Source of the DNA: Pseudomonas sp. RIT-PI-q
Lineage (GTDB): Bacteria > Pseudomonadota > Gammaproteobacteria > Pseudomonadales > Pseudomonadaceae
Direction: 5' to 3'
NCBI RefSeq assembly: GCF_001297125.1
Contig: NZ_LHPC01000021.1
Span: 248,001-312,000, forward strand
Length of the DNA: 64,000 bases
Part shown: piece by piece, positions 43,632-54,112 of the stretch
Numbering within the stretch: the stretch's first letter is position 1
How the letters are laid out: each line of letters begins with the position of its first letter
The notes under the pieces: generated by a model
Database searches by the model: none
What the model saw: only the letters and a program-made list of their open reading frames with translations
Told to the model about the DNA's origin: nothing
Position numbers and translations under genes: made by a program

Positions 43632-43783
43632 TTATGGATCCCATACGATGGTTTTGAGTTTTGGTTGATCGGTTATTGGCCACCTCCGATGACGGAGAGG
43701 TGGTGGGAGAGGGGGAGCGGTGGGGCGTGACGCAATTGGGAGTTGCGTAGAGGGAGGCCAAATTACGGACTTGTTCTAGTCAT
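43632..43783 (-). pseudogene. Remnant of a second DUF3077 gene and its upstream small ORF
   Basis: The sequence aligns with 42741-42845 and the first codons of the DUF3077 gene. The start codon is ATA, the frame continues TDQPKLKTI and then ends after VWDP in a TAA. A deletion joins the tenth codon to sequence further on. The small upstream ORF starts at 43783 but has a stop after six codons, with the rest of its frame still readable as LPLRNSQL...LSVIGGGQ. Confidence 0.65.
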
Positions 43784-44032
43784 GGTCAACGTCCTTGAGG
43801 GGCTGCCACGAGTCTTTTCACGGGCTTGGGTGACAGCCCGTGCGCGGGGTGAGAATCCGGCAATCAAGGCAACCGGTAGACCCGAAGGTCTCCCACGCAC
43901 AGCCGTCATAAAGCCATATCGCAGACGAAAAAAAACGCCGCGATAGGTTTTGGGGCGCTTCTTGCCTTGATTGTTGCGGACTCTTACACCCTGTCACTTA
44001 ATTTGCAGCGATGCACCGAGGTTATCGTGCAG
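43784..44032 (-). ncRNA. Structured leader element, copy 2 (C4/Ash-like)
   Basis: Minus-strand hairpin AGACC(TTCG)GGTCT at 43878-43891 and stem GGGCTGTCAC / GTGGCAGCCC at 43830-43839 and 43800-43809 match copy 1 with compensatory changes. The downstream gene is destroyed, so this copy may be only a relic or a stand-alone RNA. Confidence 0.45.
43927..43958 (-). terminator. Terminator-like hairpin inside leader copy 2
   Basis: CGCC ... GGCG followed by a run of eight T residues on the minus strand, at the same place as the hairpin in copy 1. Confidence 0.6.
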
Positions 44033-44168
44033 ACTCTTTTTCTGCAATAAAATTTGGGGCGAATTTTTTCTTCGTGGTTATGTTGTTGAGTTGGCAGTGC
44101 TCGGCTTTTAGTGTGCTCTGTAAAGTCAAGATAGCACTTGATTGGTAACAATATTTTGGGGGGTGATA

Positions 44169-45071
44169 ATGGTAAATGAAACTGAATCAGCAGTGGTTAA
44201 GAAGGGCAAAGGTGGTGGAGGTTTAATAAAAATTCTATCTGTATTTTTTGCGGTTTTAGCACCGTTATTTTATATGGCTGGAAAGGTTTACTATGAGGGT
44301 TATCTTTTTTATTTTCATTTAAAGCCAACCATGTTCCCGATGGATGTTTACGAAACATTTTCTACAGCGACCATGGCGCTAATCTATGCATCATTAGAAG
44401 GTTTAAATGGTGCTCAACGGATTTTTGAAAAGCACTGTCAAGCTTTGGTGGTGCTTTTCTTGTTGTTGGTTTTTGGTTTGTTGTTATATCGATTTTTTGT
44501 TCGGCGTATGATGAGTAGGCTCAATGCTTGGCGCCCTGCGTATAGATGGTCCCCCCGAGTTCTATTCTGCATCGAAGAGTTTTTCAAATGTTTTGCTTTG
44601 GTGTTTATGCCTTTTTATATTTTGTTTTTTTGTATGTTTGCTGTTGCGTTCTTGCTGTTTTTGATTTTGGCACCTTTCGATTCTGTAGGTAAGCAGCAAG
44701 CTGAAAGAGATCTACGTGGAGAGTTTAAAAATTCTCCATTAGTTGGTGTGTTGGGACCAGAAGGTGACTTTGCGCGTTACAGGTTGATGGAGTGCTCGTC
44801 TAGTTTCTGCGCGTTATACGCCAAAGGATTAGTGGTGACAGTTCCTGTCTCCGATGTTAAGTGGGGCGTATCTGATGTGCGGGAGAAAACCAATTCTTAT
44901 CGCTGTTGGAAAGCGGCAGAGCTTGAGCAGCGTCTAGTCAATAAGTCTGTCTATGTTGTATTTCCTAAAGTTTGGGGTGTAAGACCTTCAGCTGTTTATT
45001 TTTTATATTTTCCATCGCTGAGCCGTCTTGCTGACCATTGTAAGAAAGTCGATCGGTTATCTGTTATTTAG
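44169..45071 (+). CDS. T-rich membrane protein of unknown function, probably acquired
   Basis: 300 residues with four hydrophobic segments: around residues 20-45, 55-75, 95-115 and 140-175 (FYILFFCMFAVAFLLFLIL). The C-terminal half (about 180-300) looks soluble. The gene is visibly richer in A and T than its neighbours and uses many TTT/TTA codons, which suggests recent transfer. GGGGGGTGATA precedes the ATG at 44169. I do not recognise the family. It lies between leader copy 2 and tRNA-Leu, alone on its strand. Confidence 0.75.
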   Translation: MVNETESAVVKKGKGGGGLIKILSVFFAVLAPLFYMAGKVYYEGYLFYFHLKPTMFPMDVYETFSTATMALIYASLEGLNGAQRIFEKHCQALVVLFLLLVFGLLLYRFFVRRMMSRLNAWRPAYRWSPRVLFCIEEFFKCFALVFMPFYILFFCMFAVAFLLFLILAPFDSVGKQQAERDLRGEFKNSPLVGVLGPEGDFARYRLMECSSSFCALYAKGLVVTVPVSDVKWGVSDVREKTNSYRCWKAAELEQRLVNKSVYVVFPKVWGVRPSAVYFLYFPSLSRLADHCKKVDRLSVI

Positions 45072-45072
45072 T

Positions 45073-45354
45073 CTATGCGGGGGAGGCGTCACGTGCATGG
45101 GAAAAAGATGATAGGGATACAAGGGGCAGTCCCCGCATTTTCTGTCGTATGCGCTGTGCGGCCGGTGTCAGCGTTTCCGCCGCACGCTTCAGAAATTGTT
45201 GTTCGGTCAGATCATCTATACCGGGTAATGCAGCCATGTGGCTAAACCCGCTGGAAGCTTAGGCCAATATCCAATCGAGTGCGTCCCGGAATACATTCAC
45301 ATGCGGAGTGTGGGAATGCTCAAGGTAGGGTTGGATTGAGTGTGATTCGATCAA
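45073..45354 (-). pseudogene. Remains of a reading frame downstream of the 45355-45684 gene
   Basis: After the TAA of the upstream gene, the same frame continues for 31 protein-like codons (LIESHSIQPYLEHSHTPHVN...) to a second TAA at 45259-45261, then for over 60 codons (including MAALPGIDDLTEQQFLKRAA) to a TAG at 45073. Only two internal stops interrupt about 200 codons. It may be an eroded larger gene or two small ones. Confidence 0.35.
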
Positions 45355-45684
45355 TTAAAGAATGTCTTTCAGATAATCCTTGAGCGCGATAAGTGGGGCA
45401 TCAAGCTGCTCCATCGCCTGCGCAGCACTGAAATCTGCCGTCAATCTATACAGCTCGCGGCCCAAGACTGTGTCCGCACCGCCGATAGCGTTCAGCGCCA
45501 ACTTCAGGCATTCATCCACTTTACTGTGGATCATCTCGACATCCCGCCGCCGCACCAGCAACCCAAACACCTCCCGCTCATAATCACTCATCATCAGATC
45601 ATCCCGCAGAATCGGGCTTGAATCTTCAGTCTCGTAAGCCAGCTTGAGGCAGAACAGAGCAACAGTTTCCAGCAGCAGTTCCAT
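45355..45684 (-). CDS. Small cytoplasmic protein of unknown function
   Basis: 109 residues, mostly helical: MELLLETVALFCLKLAYETE, then SDYEREVFGLLVRRRDVEM. No signal or membrane segment. The ATG at 45684 has AAGGA upstream; the longer frame to 45777 translates REP sequence. The frame continues beyond the stop with few further stops, so it may be a shortened protein. I do not recognise the family. Confidence 0.55.
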   Translation of the reverse strand: MELLLETVALFCLKLAYETEDSSPILRDDLMMSDYEREVFGLLVRRRDVEMIHSKVDECLKLALNAIGGADTVLGRELYRLTADFSAAQAMEQLDAPLIALKDYLKDIL

Positions 45685-45735
45685 GGGTGAATCCTTGGGA
45701 ATTGTCGTACCCGCCGAGAGCGAGAAGGTCAAAAG

Positions 45736-45762
45736 CATCGCCAGCAAGCCGGCTCCTACAGG
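45736..45762 (+). repeat. Single REP-like unit, divergent
   Basis: CATCGCCAGCAAGCCGGCTC and CTACAGG resemble a REP with several changes. It lies upstream of the small gene 45355-45684. Confidence 0.6.
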
Positions 45763-45794
45763 TCGGTGGGGCGTCATGTGCTTTTTTGCAGGCG

Positions 45795-45822
45795 AAAAAA
45801 AAGGCCTTGCAAAGCAAGACCT
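45795..45822 (-). terminator. Terminator after tRNA-Leu
   Basis: On the minus strand GGTCTTGC pairs with GCAAGGCC (U-G pairs included) and is followed by TTTTTTTT. It ends the tRNA transcript. Confidence 0.85.
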
Positions 45823-45832
45823 TTCTTAATTT

Positions 45833-45917
45833 TGGTGCCCCGAGGGAGACTCGAACTCCCACTTCTTGCGAAAACGGATTTTGAATCCGCCGCGTCTACC
45901 AATTCCGCCATCAGGGC
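45833..45917 (-). tRNA. tRNA-Leu (anticodon CAA)
   Basis: 85 bases on the minus strand, starting GCCCTGATGG and ending with encoded CCA. The anticodon loop is TTCAAAA, with anticodon CAA; the long variable arm expected of a leucine tRNA is present. Acceptor stem ends pair as expected. It marks the boundary between accessory sequence at the left and core genes at the right. Confidence 0.96.
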
Positions 45918-46025
45918 TCAATGGCGGCGAAGTATAGAGATGAGATTACCGTCGGTCAATCAGGTACATAGAGAATTTTCACTATTTCGGCTAGACTTCC
46001 GGCCCCTGCTAGACGACACCCCATC

Positions 46026-48211
<2,186 letters not shown>

Positions 48212-48254
48212 GTTTTCTGACCCCAAGATTCAACATTTGCAACTGGAGTGCTAA

Positions 48255-48593
48255 ATGAGCTTTTTTATCTCTAATGCCATGGCCGATGCTGCTGCACCTG
48301 CTGCTGCAGGCCCGATGGGCGGCGGCTTTGAGTGGATTTTCCTGGTCGGCTTCCTGGTCATCTTCTACCTGATGATCTGGCGTCCACAGGCCAAACGCGC
48401 CAAAGAGCAGAAGAACTTGCTCGGCAGCCTGCAAAAAGGCGATGAAGTTGTGACCACCGGTGGTATCGCCGGCAAGATCACTAAAGTGGCAGACGATTTC
48501 GTTGTTCTGGAAGTTTCCGACACTGTCGAAATGAAATTCCAGAAAGGCGCCATTGCCGCCACGCTGCCAAAAGGCACGCTAAAAGCGATCTAA
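48255..48593 (+). CDS. yajC: Preprotein translocase subunit YajC
   Basis: 112 residues. One membrane helix (WIFLVGFLVIFYLMIW) is followed by a basic, KOW-like part with GDEVVTTGGIAGKITKVADDFVVLEV. It associates with SecDF. It lies between tgt and secD. Confidence 0.95.
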   Translation: MSFFISNAMADAAAPAAAGPMGGGFEWIFLVGFLVIFYLMIWRPQAKRAKEQKNLLGSLQKGDEVVTTGGIAGKITKVADDFVVLEVSDTVEMKFQKGAIAATLPKGTLKAI

Positions 48594-48656
48594 GTTTCAA
48601 CTTCTACTCAATCGACGGGGCGCGCAAGGCGCCCCGCGTCATAAGCGGGCGGCGTG

Positions 48657-50525
48657 ATGCTGAACAAATACCCTCTGTGGAAATACATTCTGATCCTGGC
48701 GGTGCTGGCGGTCGGTCTGATTTATTCCGCTCCCAATTTATATCCTGATGACCCGGCCATTCAGGTCAGCGGTGCAAGCACTGCACTGTTGGTCAATCAG
48801 GCTGATCTGGATCGTGTGAGCACAGCGCTCAAGGAATCCGGGATCAACGTCAAGGCTGCCACCCTGGCAGCGAACGGCAAGGGCGGTCTGATTCGCCTGA
48901 CCAAGGCTGAAGACCAGCTGCCGGCCAAAGACGTCGTGCGCAAGGCATTGGGTGATGACTACGTCGTTGCACTGAACCTGGCGCAAACCACCCCGCAATG
49001 GCTGCGCAGCCTGGGCGCGCACCCGATGAAGCTGGGTCTGGACTTGTCCGGTGGTGTGCACTTCCTGCTGGAAGTGGACATGGACAAAGCCCTCGACGCC
49101 CGCCTGAAAGTCTACGAAGGCGATGTGAAGAGCCTGTTGCGTAAAGAGAAACTGCGCTATCGCAGCCTGCCGCAACTGGGCGGTGCCATTCAGCTGGGTT
49201 TCAGTGATGAAGCATCCCGCGAACAAGCCCGTGCACTGATCCGCAAGAACTTCAACGATTTCGACATTGTTCCGGCTGACCTCAATGGCCAGGCGGTGCT
49301 GCGTCTGGCGATGACCCCGGCCAAGCTGGCGGAAATCCGCGAATACTCCATCAAGCAGAACTTGACCACGGTACGTAACCGCGTCAACGAGCTGGGTGTT
49401 GCCGAACCGATCGTTCAGCGTCAGGGCGCCAACCGCATCGTGGTTGAGCTGCCGGGCGTACAAGACACCGCAGAAGCCAAGCGTATCCTCGGCAAGACGG
49501 CCAACCTTGAGTTCCGTCTGGCGGCTGAGCCGGGTGCTTCGAAAGCCACCTCCGAAACCTTTGAATTCCGTGAAGGCAAGCGTCCGCCGGCGCAGATCGA
49601 GCGTGGCTTGATCATCACCGGTGACCAGGTAACCGACGCCAAGGCCGGTTTCGGCGAGCACGGCACGCCAGAAGTGAACATCCGTCTGGATGGCCACGGT
49701 GGCGAGCTGATGAGCCGTGCGACTCGCAGCAACGTCGGTCGCAGCATGGCGGTGATCTTCATCGAGCAGCGCCCGGTGACCACTTACGTCAAGCAAGTGG
49801 TTAACGGCGTCGAGAAAGACGTCGCGGTTCAAACGTTTAAAGAAGAGAAGAAGATCATCAGCCTGGCGACCATCCAGTCGCCGCTGGGTGCTCAGTTCCG
49901 CATCACTGGCCTGAATGGTCAGGGTGAGTCGTCCGAACTGGCGCTGCTGTTGCGTGCCGGTGGTCTGGCGGCCCCGATGTACTTCGCTGAAGAGCGCACC
50001 ATTGGCCCGAGCCTGGGTGCCGACAACATCACCAAAGGTATCGATGCATCGCTGTGGGGCATGCTGTTTGTCTCGCTGTTCATCATCGCCATCTACCGCT
50101 TCTTCGGCATCATCGCCACCGTCGCGCTGGCGGTGAACATGGTGTTGTTGCTGGCCTTGATGTCGCTGCTGGGGGCAACGCTGACCCTGCCGGGTATCGC
50201 CGGTATCGTATTGACCATGGGTATGGCGGTCGACGCCAACGTGCTGATCTTCTCGCGGATACGTGAAGAGATCGCGGCGGGCATGACCGTACAACGGGCC
50301 ATCAACGAAGGCTTCGGCCGGGCATTCACCGCGATTCTCGACGCCAACCTGACAACATTGTTGGTCGGCGGGATTCTCTTTGCGATGGGCACAGGCCCCG
50401 TCAAAGGCTTCGCAGTGACCATGTCCCTCGGGATCTTTACCTCGATGTTCACGGCCATCATGGTGACCCGCGCGATGGTCAACCTGATCTTCGGCGGTCG
50501 TGACTTCAAGAAGTTGTGGATTTAA
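48657..50525 (+). CDS. secD: Protein translocase subunit SecD
   Basis: 622 residues. First membrane helix at the N-terminus, a large periplasmic domain with LGLDLSGGVHFLLEVD, and six membrane helices in the C-terminal third with GTGPVKGFAV and IRE-type motifs (FSRIREE). SecDF uses the proton motive force to help protein export. ATG 48657 is used; a GTG directly before it gives one more residue. Ten bases before secF. Confidence 0.97.
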   Translation: MLNKYPLWKYILILAVLAVGLIYSAPNLYPDDPAIQVSGASTALLVNQADLDRVSTALKESGINVKAATLAANGKGGLIRLTKAEDQLPAKDVVRKALGDDYVVALNLAQTTPQWLRSLGAHPMKLGLDLSGGVHFLLEVDMDKALDARLKVYEGDVKSLLRKEKLRYRSLPQLGGAIQLGFSDEASREQARALIRKNFNDFDIVPADLNGQAVLRLAMTPAKLAEIREYSIKQNLTTVRNRVNELGVAEPIVQRQGANRIVVELPGVQDTAEAKRILGKTANLEFRLAAEPGASKATSETFEFREGKRPPAQIERGLIITGDQVTDAKAGFGEHGTPEVNIRLDGHGGELMSRATRSNVGRSMAVIFIEQRPVTTYVKQVVNGVEKDVAVQTFKEEKKIISLATIQSPLGAQFRITGLNGQGESSELALLLRAGGLAAPMYFAEERTIGPSLGADNITKGIDASLWGMLFVSLFIIAIYRFFGIIATVALAVNMVLLLALMSLLGATLTLPGIAGIVLTMGMAVDANVLIFSRIREEIAAGMTVQRAINEGFGRAFTAILDANLTTLLVGGILFAMGTGPVKGFAVTMSLGIFTSMFTAIMVTRAMVNLIFGGRDFKKLWI

Positions 50526-50534
50526 GGGGCTGCC

Positions 50535-51449
50535 ATGTTACGTACAATCAACTTCATGGGCGTTCGCAACTTCGCGTTCGGCGTCACATTGTTCCTGACC
50601 GCACTGGCATTGTTCAGCTGCTGGCACAAGGGCATGAACTGGGGCCTGGACTTCACCGGCGGTACGCTCATCGAGCTGACCTACGAGCGTCCGGCCGATG
50701 TCACCAAGGTGCGTGAGCAACTGACTTCGTCGGGTTACCACGAAGCCATCGTCCAGAGCTTCGGTGCAACCACCGATTTGCTGGTGCGTATGCCAGGTGA
50801 AGACCCGCAATTGGGTCACCAGGTCGCCGAAGCGTTGCAGAAGGTCGGTGGCGATAACCCGGCAACGGTCAAGCGCGTCGAGTTCGTCGGCCCGCAGGTG
50901 GGTGAAGAGCTGCGCGACCAGGGCGGCCTCGGCATGCTGATGGCGTTGGGCGGCATCCTGATCTACCTGGCTTTCCGCTTTCAGTGGAAGTTCGCGGTCG
51001 GCGCCATCGTTTCGCTGATCCACGACGTGATCGTGACCATCGGTATCCTGTCGTTCTTCCAGATCACCTTCGACCTGACGGTGCTGGCGGCGGTATTGGC
51101 GATCATCGGTTACTCGCTCAACGACACCATCGTGGTATTCGACCGGGTTCGTGAGAACTTCCGTGTGCTGCGCAAGGCCAACCTGATCGAGAACATCAAC
51201 ATCTCAACCACGCAAACCCTGTTGCGGACCATGGCGACGTCGATCTCCACCTTGCTGGCGATCGCGGCCCTGTTGTTCTTTGGTGGCGACAACCTGTTCG
51301 GCTTCTCCATTGCCCTGTTCATCGGTGTTCTGGCGGGTACTTACTCGTCGATCTACATCGCCAACGTGGTGCTGATCTGGCTGAACCTTAACAGCGAGGA
51401 TTTGATTCCTCCTGCGGCTACCGACAAGGAAGTCGACGACCGCCCATAG
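50535..51449 (+). CDS. secF: Protein translocase subunit SecF
   Basis: 304 residues: GLDFTGGTLIE in the first periplasmic part, six membrane helices with GYSLNDTIVVFDRVREN. Partner of SecD. A strong terminator follows, so yajC-secD-secF probably ends here. Confidence 0.97.
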   Translation: MLRTINFMGVRNFAFGVTLFLTALALFSCWHKGMNWGLDFTGGTLIELTYERPADVTKVREQLTSSGYHEAIVQSFGATTDLLVRMPGEDPQLGHQVAEALQKVGGDNPATVKRVEFVGPQVGEELRDQGGLGMLMALGGILIYLAFRFQWKFAVGAIVSLIHDVIVTIGILSFFQITFDLTVLAAVLAIIGYSLNDTIVVFDRVRENFRVLRKANLIENINISTTQTLLRTMATSISTLLAIAALLFFGGDNLFGFSIALFIGVLAGTYSSIYIANVVLIWLNLNSEDLIPPAATDKEVDDRP

Positions 51450-51476
51450 CGGCTATCGTTTTTCCAGCTGTCAGCC

Positions 51477-51511
51477 GAAAAGGCGCGAGTATTGAACTCG
51501 CGCCTTTTTTT
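51477..51511 (+). terminator. Intrinsic terminator after secF
   Basis: AAAAGGCGCGAGT pairs with ACTCGCGCCTTTT around a six-base loop and is followed by more T residues. Confidence 0.93.
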
Positions 51512-51571
51512 GTGCTCCAAGGCTGGGAGAAGCGCGGGCTTTGACCCGCATGTGATGGTCAGGAGGTTCAT

Positions 51572-52120
51572 GTGAACAAGTCGTTGCTGGTTGGTGCGGT
51601 ACTGGGTGCTGTCGGTGTGACTGCCGGGGGCGCTGTTGCCACCTACAGCCTGGTTAAAAGCGGCCCTGAGTATGCGCAAGTATTGGCCGTTGAACCGGTT
51701 AAAACACAGATCAAGACGCCACGTGAAGTCTGCAAGGACGTTGCAGTGACCCGGCAAGCGCCGGTCAAAGATCAACACCAGATCCTCGGTACTGCCATCG
51801 GTGCCGTAGCGGGTGGTTTGCTGGGTAACCAGATCGGCGGCGGCACGGGCAAGAAGATTGCCACCGTTGCAGGTGCGGTCGGCGGTGGTTACGCCGGCAA
51901 CAAGGTCCAGGAAGGTATGCAGAATCGTGATACCTACACCACGACTCAAACTCGCTGTAACACAGTGAATGACATCAGTGACAAGGTTGTTGGTTACGAT
52001 GTGCGTTATTCGCTGGATGGCAAGGAAGGCAAAGTGCGGATGGACCGCGATCCGGGTAATCAGATTCCGGTCGACAAGGAAGGTAAATTGATCCTGTCGC
52101 AGAACGAACCGGCTCAATAA
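51572..52120 (+). CDS. Glycine-zipper 2TM-domain envelope protein
   Basis: 182 residues. The N-terminus has a short hydrophobic signal (VGAVLGAVGVTAGGAVATY), and residues about 73-105 form a glycine zipper (GTAIGAVAGGLLGNQIGGG). Such proteins resemble SlyB/OmpA-associated lipoproteins of the 17-kDa antigen group. No lipobox cysteine is present. The start is GTG at 51572 with AGGAGG five bases before it. A terminator follows. Confidence 0.82.
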   Translation: MNKSLLVGAVLGAVGVTAGGAVATYSLVKSGPEYAQVLAVEPVKTQIKTPREVCKDVAVTRQAPVKDQHQILGTAIGAVAGGLLGNQIGGGTGKKIATVAGAVGGGYAGNKVQEGMQNRDTYTTTQTRCNTVNDISDKVVGYDVRYSLDGKEGKVRMDRDPGNQIPVDKEGKLILSQNEPAQ

Positions 52121-52137
52121 TTAGCTGATTCAGATTC

Positions 52138-52168
52138 AAAAAGAAGCACCCTGCGGGGTGCTTTTTTT
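52138..52168 (+). terminator. Intrinsic terminator
   Basis: GAAGCACCC pairs with GGGTGCTTT around CTGCG, followed by TTTT. Closes the glycine-zipper gene. Confidence 0.9.
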
Positions 52169-52199
52169 GCGCCCAAAATAGATGACTCGACGCAACCCA

Positions 52200-52301
52200 C
52201 TGTAGGAGCGAGCTCGCTCGCGATGGATTCCGAAACACCGCTTTTATCCCGCAAGCATAAGTTTTCGTTGACGACCTTTGCGAGCAAGCTCGCTCCTACA
52301 G
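52200..52301. repeat. REPIN between the glycine-zipper gene and suhB
   Basis: CTGTAGGAGCGAGCTCGCTC at the left and GAGCAAGCTCGCTCCTACAG at the right are inverted REP units. Confidence 0.88.
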
Positions 52302-52331
52302 GGAGGGATTTCCGAAGCCGAAATCCAGGCA

Positions 52332-52363
52332 TAAAAAAAGCACCCCTAAGGGTGCTTTTTTTG
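52332..52363. terminator. Bidirectional terminator between converging genes
   Basis: AAAAAAAGCACCC / GGGTGCTTTTTTT with loop CTAA has A- and T-runs on both sides. It ends suhB on the minus strand and backs up the terminator of the plus-strand gene. Confidence 0.92.
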
Positions 52364-52374
52364 TGGCTGAACGC

Positions 52375-53193
52375 TTAGCGCTTCAGCGAGGCCGGCAGGT
52401 GCGGCTGGATCGCCGTCAGCACTGCTTTGAAGCACTTGGTGTTGCCGGCAACGACGTGGCCTTTTTCAAGGAAGTCGTGGCCGCCGGTGAAGTCGCTCAC
52501 CAAGCCACCGGCTTCCTGGATCAGCAGGGCGCCTGCAGCCATGTCCCACTCGGACAGGCCCGACTCCCAGAAGGCGTCGAAACGGCCGGCAGCCACGTAA
52601 GCCAGGTCCAGGCTCGCCGAGCCGGCGCGACGGATGCCGGCGGTCTGGCCAACCAGGGCGCGGAACATGCCCAGGTAGTTGTCGAGGTTGTCCATCTGGT
52701 CGTCACGGAACGGGAAGCCAGTACCCAGCAGGGCGCCATCCAGGCTGGTGCGGCCGCTGACGCGCAGGCGGCGACCGTTCAGTTGAGCGCCGCGACCACG
52801 GCTGGCGGTGAATTCTTCCTGGCGAACCGGGTCCAGAACAACAGCGTGTTCCAGGCGACCACGGTATTTGCAGGCGATGCTGACAGCGAAGTGAGGAATG
52901 CCGCGCAGGAAGTTGGTGGTGCCGTCCAGCGGATCGATGATCCACAGGTACTCTTCGCCTTCGATGCCGCTACCGGCGTGCATGCCGGTTTCTTCACCGA
53001 GGATCGAGTGGTTCGGGTAAGCCTTGCGCAGCGCGTCGATGATTTTTTGCTCAGCGGCGCGATCCACCTCGGATACGTAATCCTTGGCGTCTTTTTCGTC
53101 GACCTTGATGGTATCCAGGCGCTCGATGGAGCGGAAGATCAATTCACTGGCGCTGCGGGCGGCGCGCAGCGCGATATTCAGCATGGGCTGCAT
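52375..53193 (-). CDS. suhB: Inositol-1-monophosphatase SuhB
   Basis: 272 residues with the lithium-sensitive phosphatase motifs: GEETG, IDPLDGTTNF near residue 85 and SEWDMAAGALLIQEAGG near 215. SuhB also takes part in ribosomal RNA antitermination in enterobacteria. It lies divergent from trmJ, as in other pseudomonads. Confidence 0.95.
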   Translation of the reverse strand: MQPMLNIALRAARSASELIFRSIERLDTIKVDEKDAKDYVSEVDRAAEQKIIDALRKAYPNHSILGEETGMHAGSGIEGEEYLWIIDPLDGTTNFLRGIPHFAVSIACKYRGRLEHAVVLDPVRQEEFTASRGRGAQLNGRRLRVSGRTSLDGALLGTGFPFRDDQMDNLDNYLGMFRALVGQTAGIRRAGSASLDLAYVAAGRFDAFWESGLSEWDMAAGALLIQEAGGLVSDFTGGHDFLEKGHVVAGNTKCFKAVLTAIQPHLPASLKR

Positions 53194-53339
53194 GGATGTG
53201 TCACCTAAGGTTGTTAAAGAAAGCCGAGCATTCTATCAGAAAGTTTCTACAGGAGAAGGTCGGTGTTCGCTTTCATAGCTTAACGGTAGTAGGAACTGTA
53301 AGATTCGGCTCCCGATTATTGTGTTCGAGAACGCCTCCC

Positions 53340-54110
53340 GTGCTGCAAAACATTCGTGTCGTCCTGGTCAATACCAGCCACCCCGGCAATATCGGCGGTG
53401 CTGCGCGTGCCATGAAGAACATGGGCCTGTCGCGGCTGGTGCTGGTCGAACCGCGTTTGTTCCCGCACCACGAGGCCGATGCACGTGCGTCTGGCGCCGG
53501 GGACATCCTTGAAAACGCGCAAGTCGTCGCCACCTTGGAAGATGCCTTGGTCGGCTGCAATCTGGTGCTTGGCACCAGCGCCCGTGATCGTCGCATTCCC
53601 TGGCCGCTGCTTGACCCCCGCGAATGCGGTACGAAAGTGGTCGAGGAGGCTGCGCAGGGCGCCGAGATTGCCTTGGTATTCGGTCGTGAAGATTCCGGCC
53701 TGACCAATGAAGAGCTGCAGCGATGTCATTATCACGTGCACATCCCATCAGACCCTGAGTTCAGTTCGCTGAACCTTGGGGCAGCGGTGCAGGTGTTGAG
53801 CTATGAAGTGCGCATGTCCTGGTTGGCAGCCCAAGGGCAGCCGAGCAAGGTCGAGAAGGAAGAAGTGGCCTCCGTCAAAAGCGCTGAGCTGGCGACCATG
53901 GATGAGCTGGAGCGATTCTATGAGCACCTGGAGCAAACCCTGGTGGCCATCGAATTCCTCGACCCGGAAAAGCCGCGGCACTTGATGGCGCGCCTGCGTC
54001 GGTTGTACGGACGAAGCTCGGTCAGCCGGGCGGAAATGAATATATTGCGTGGCATCCTCACGGAAACCCAGAAAGCGGCCCGTGGCGAGCTTCTAAAGCG
54101 GAAGGATTAA
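53340..54110 (+). CDS. trmJ: tRNA (cytidine/uridine-2'-O-)-methyltransferase TrmJ
   Basis: 256 residues, SPOUT family. [21 protein letters not shown] and [13 protein letters not shown] and [17 protein letters not shown] are the three SPOUT motifs. It methylates tRNA position 32. The start is GTG 53340 ([10 protein letters not shown]); an upstream frame to 53196 would overlap the promoter region. Two bases before cysE. Confidence 0.94.
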   Translation: MLQNIRVVLVNTSHPGNIGGAARAMKNMGLSRLVLVEPRLFPHHEADARASGAGDILENAQVVATLEDALVGCNLVLGTSARDRRIPWPLLDPRECGTKVVEEAAQGAEIALVFGREDSGLTNEELQRCHYHVHIPSDPEFSSLNLGAAVQVLSYEVRMSWLAAQGQPSKVEKEEVASVKSAELATMDELERFYEHLEQTLVAIEFLDPEKPRHLMARLRRLYGRSSVSRAEMNILRGILTETQKAARGELLKRKD

Positions 54111-54112
54111 TG

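Noticed and set aside
45833-45917. Possible attachment-site duplication of the tRNA-Leu 3' end
   Set aside because: I looked for a second copy of the tRNA end in 41-45.8 kb and found none; no integrase is present.
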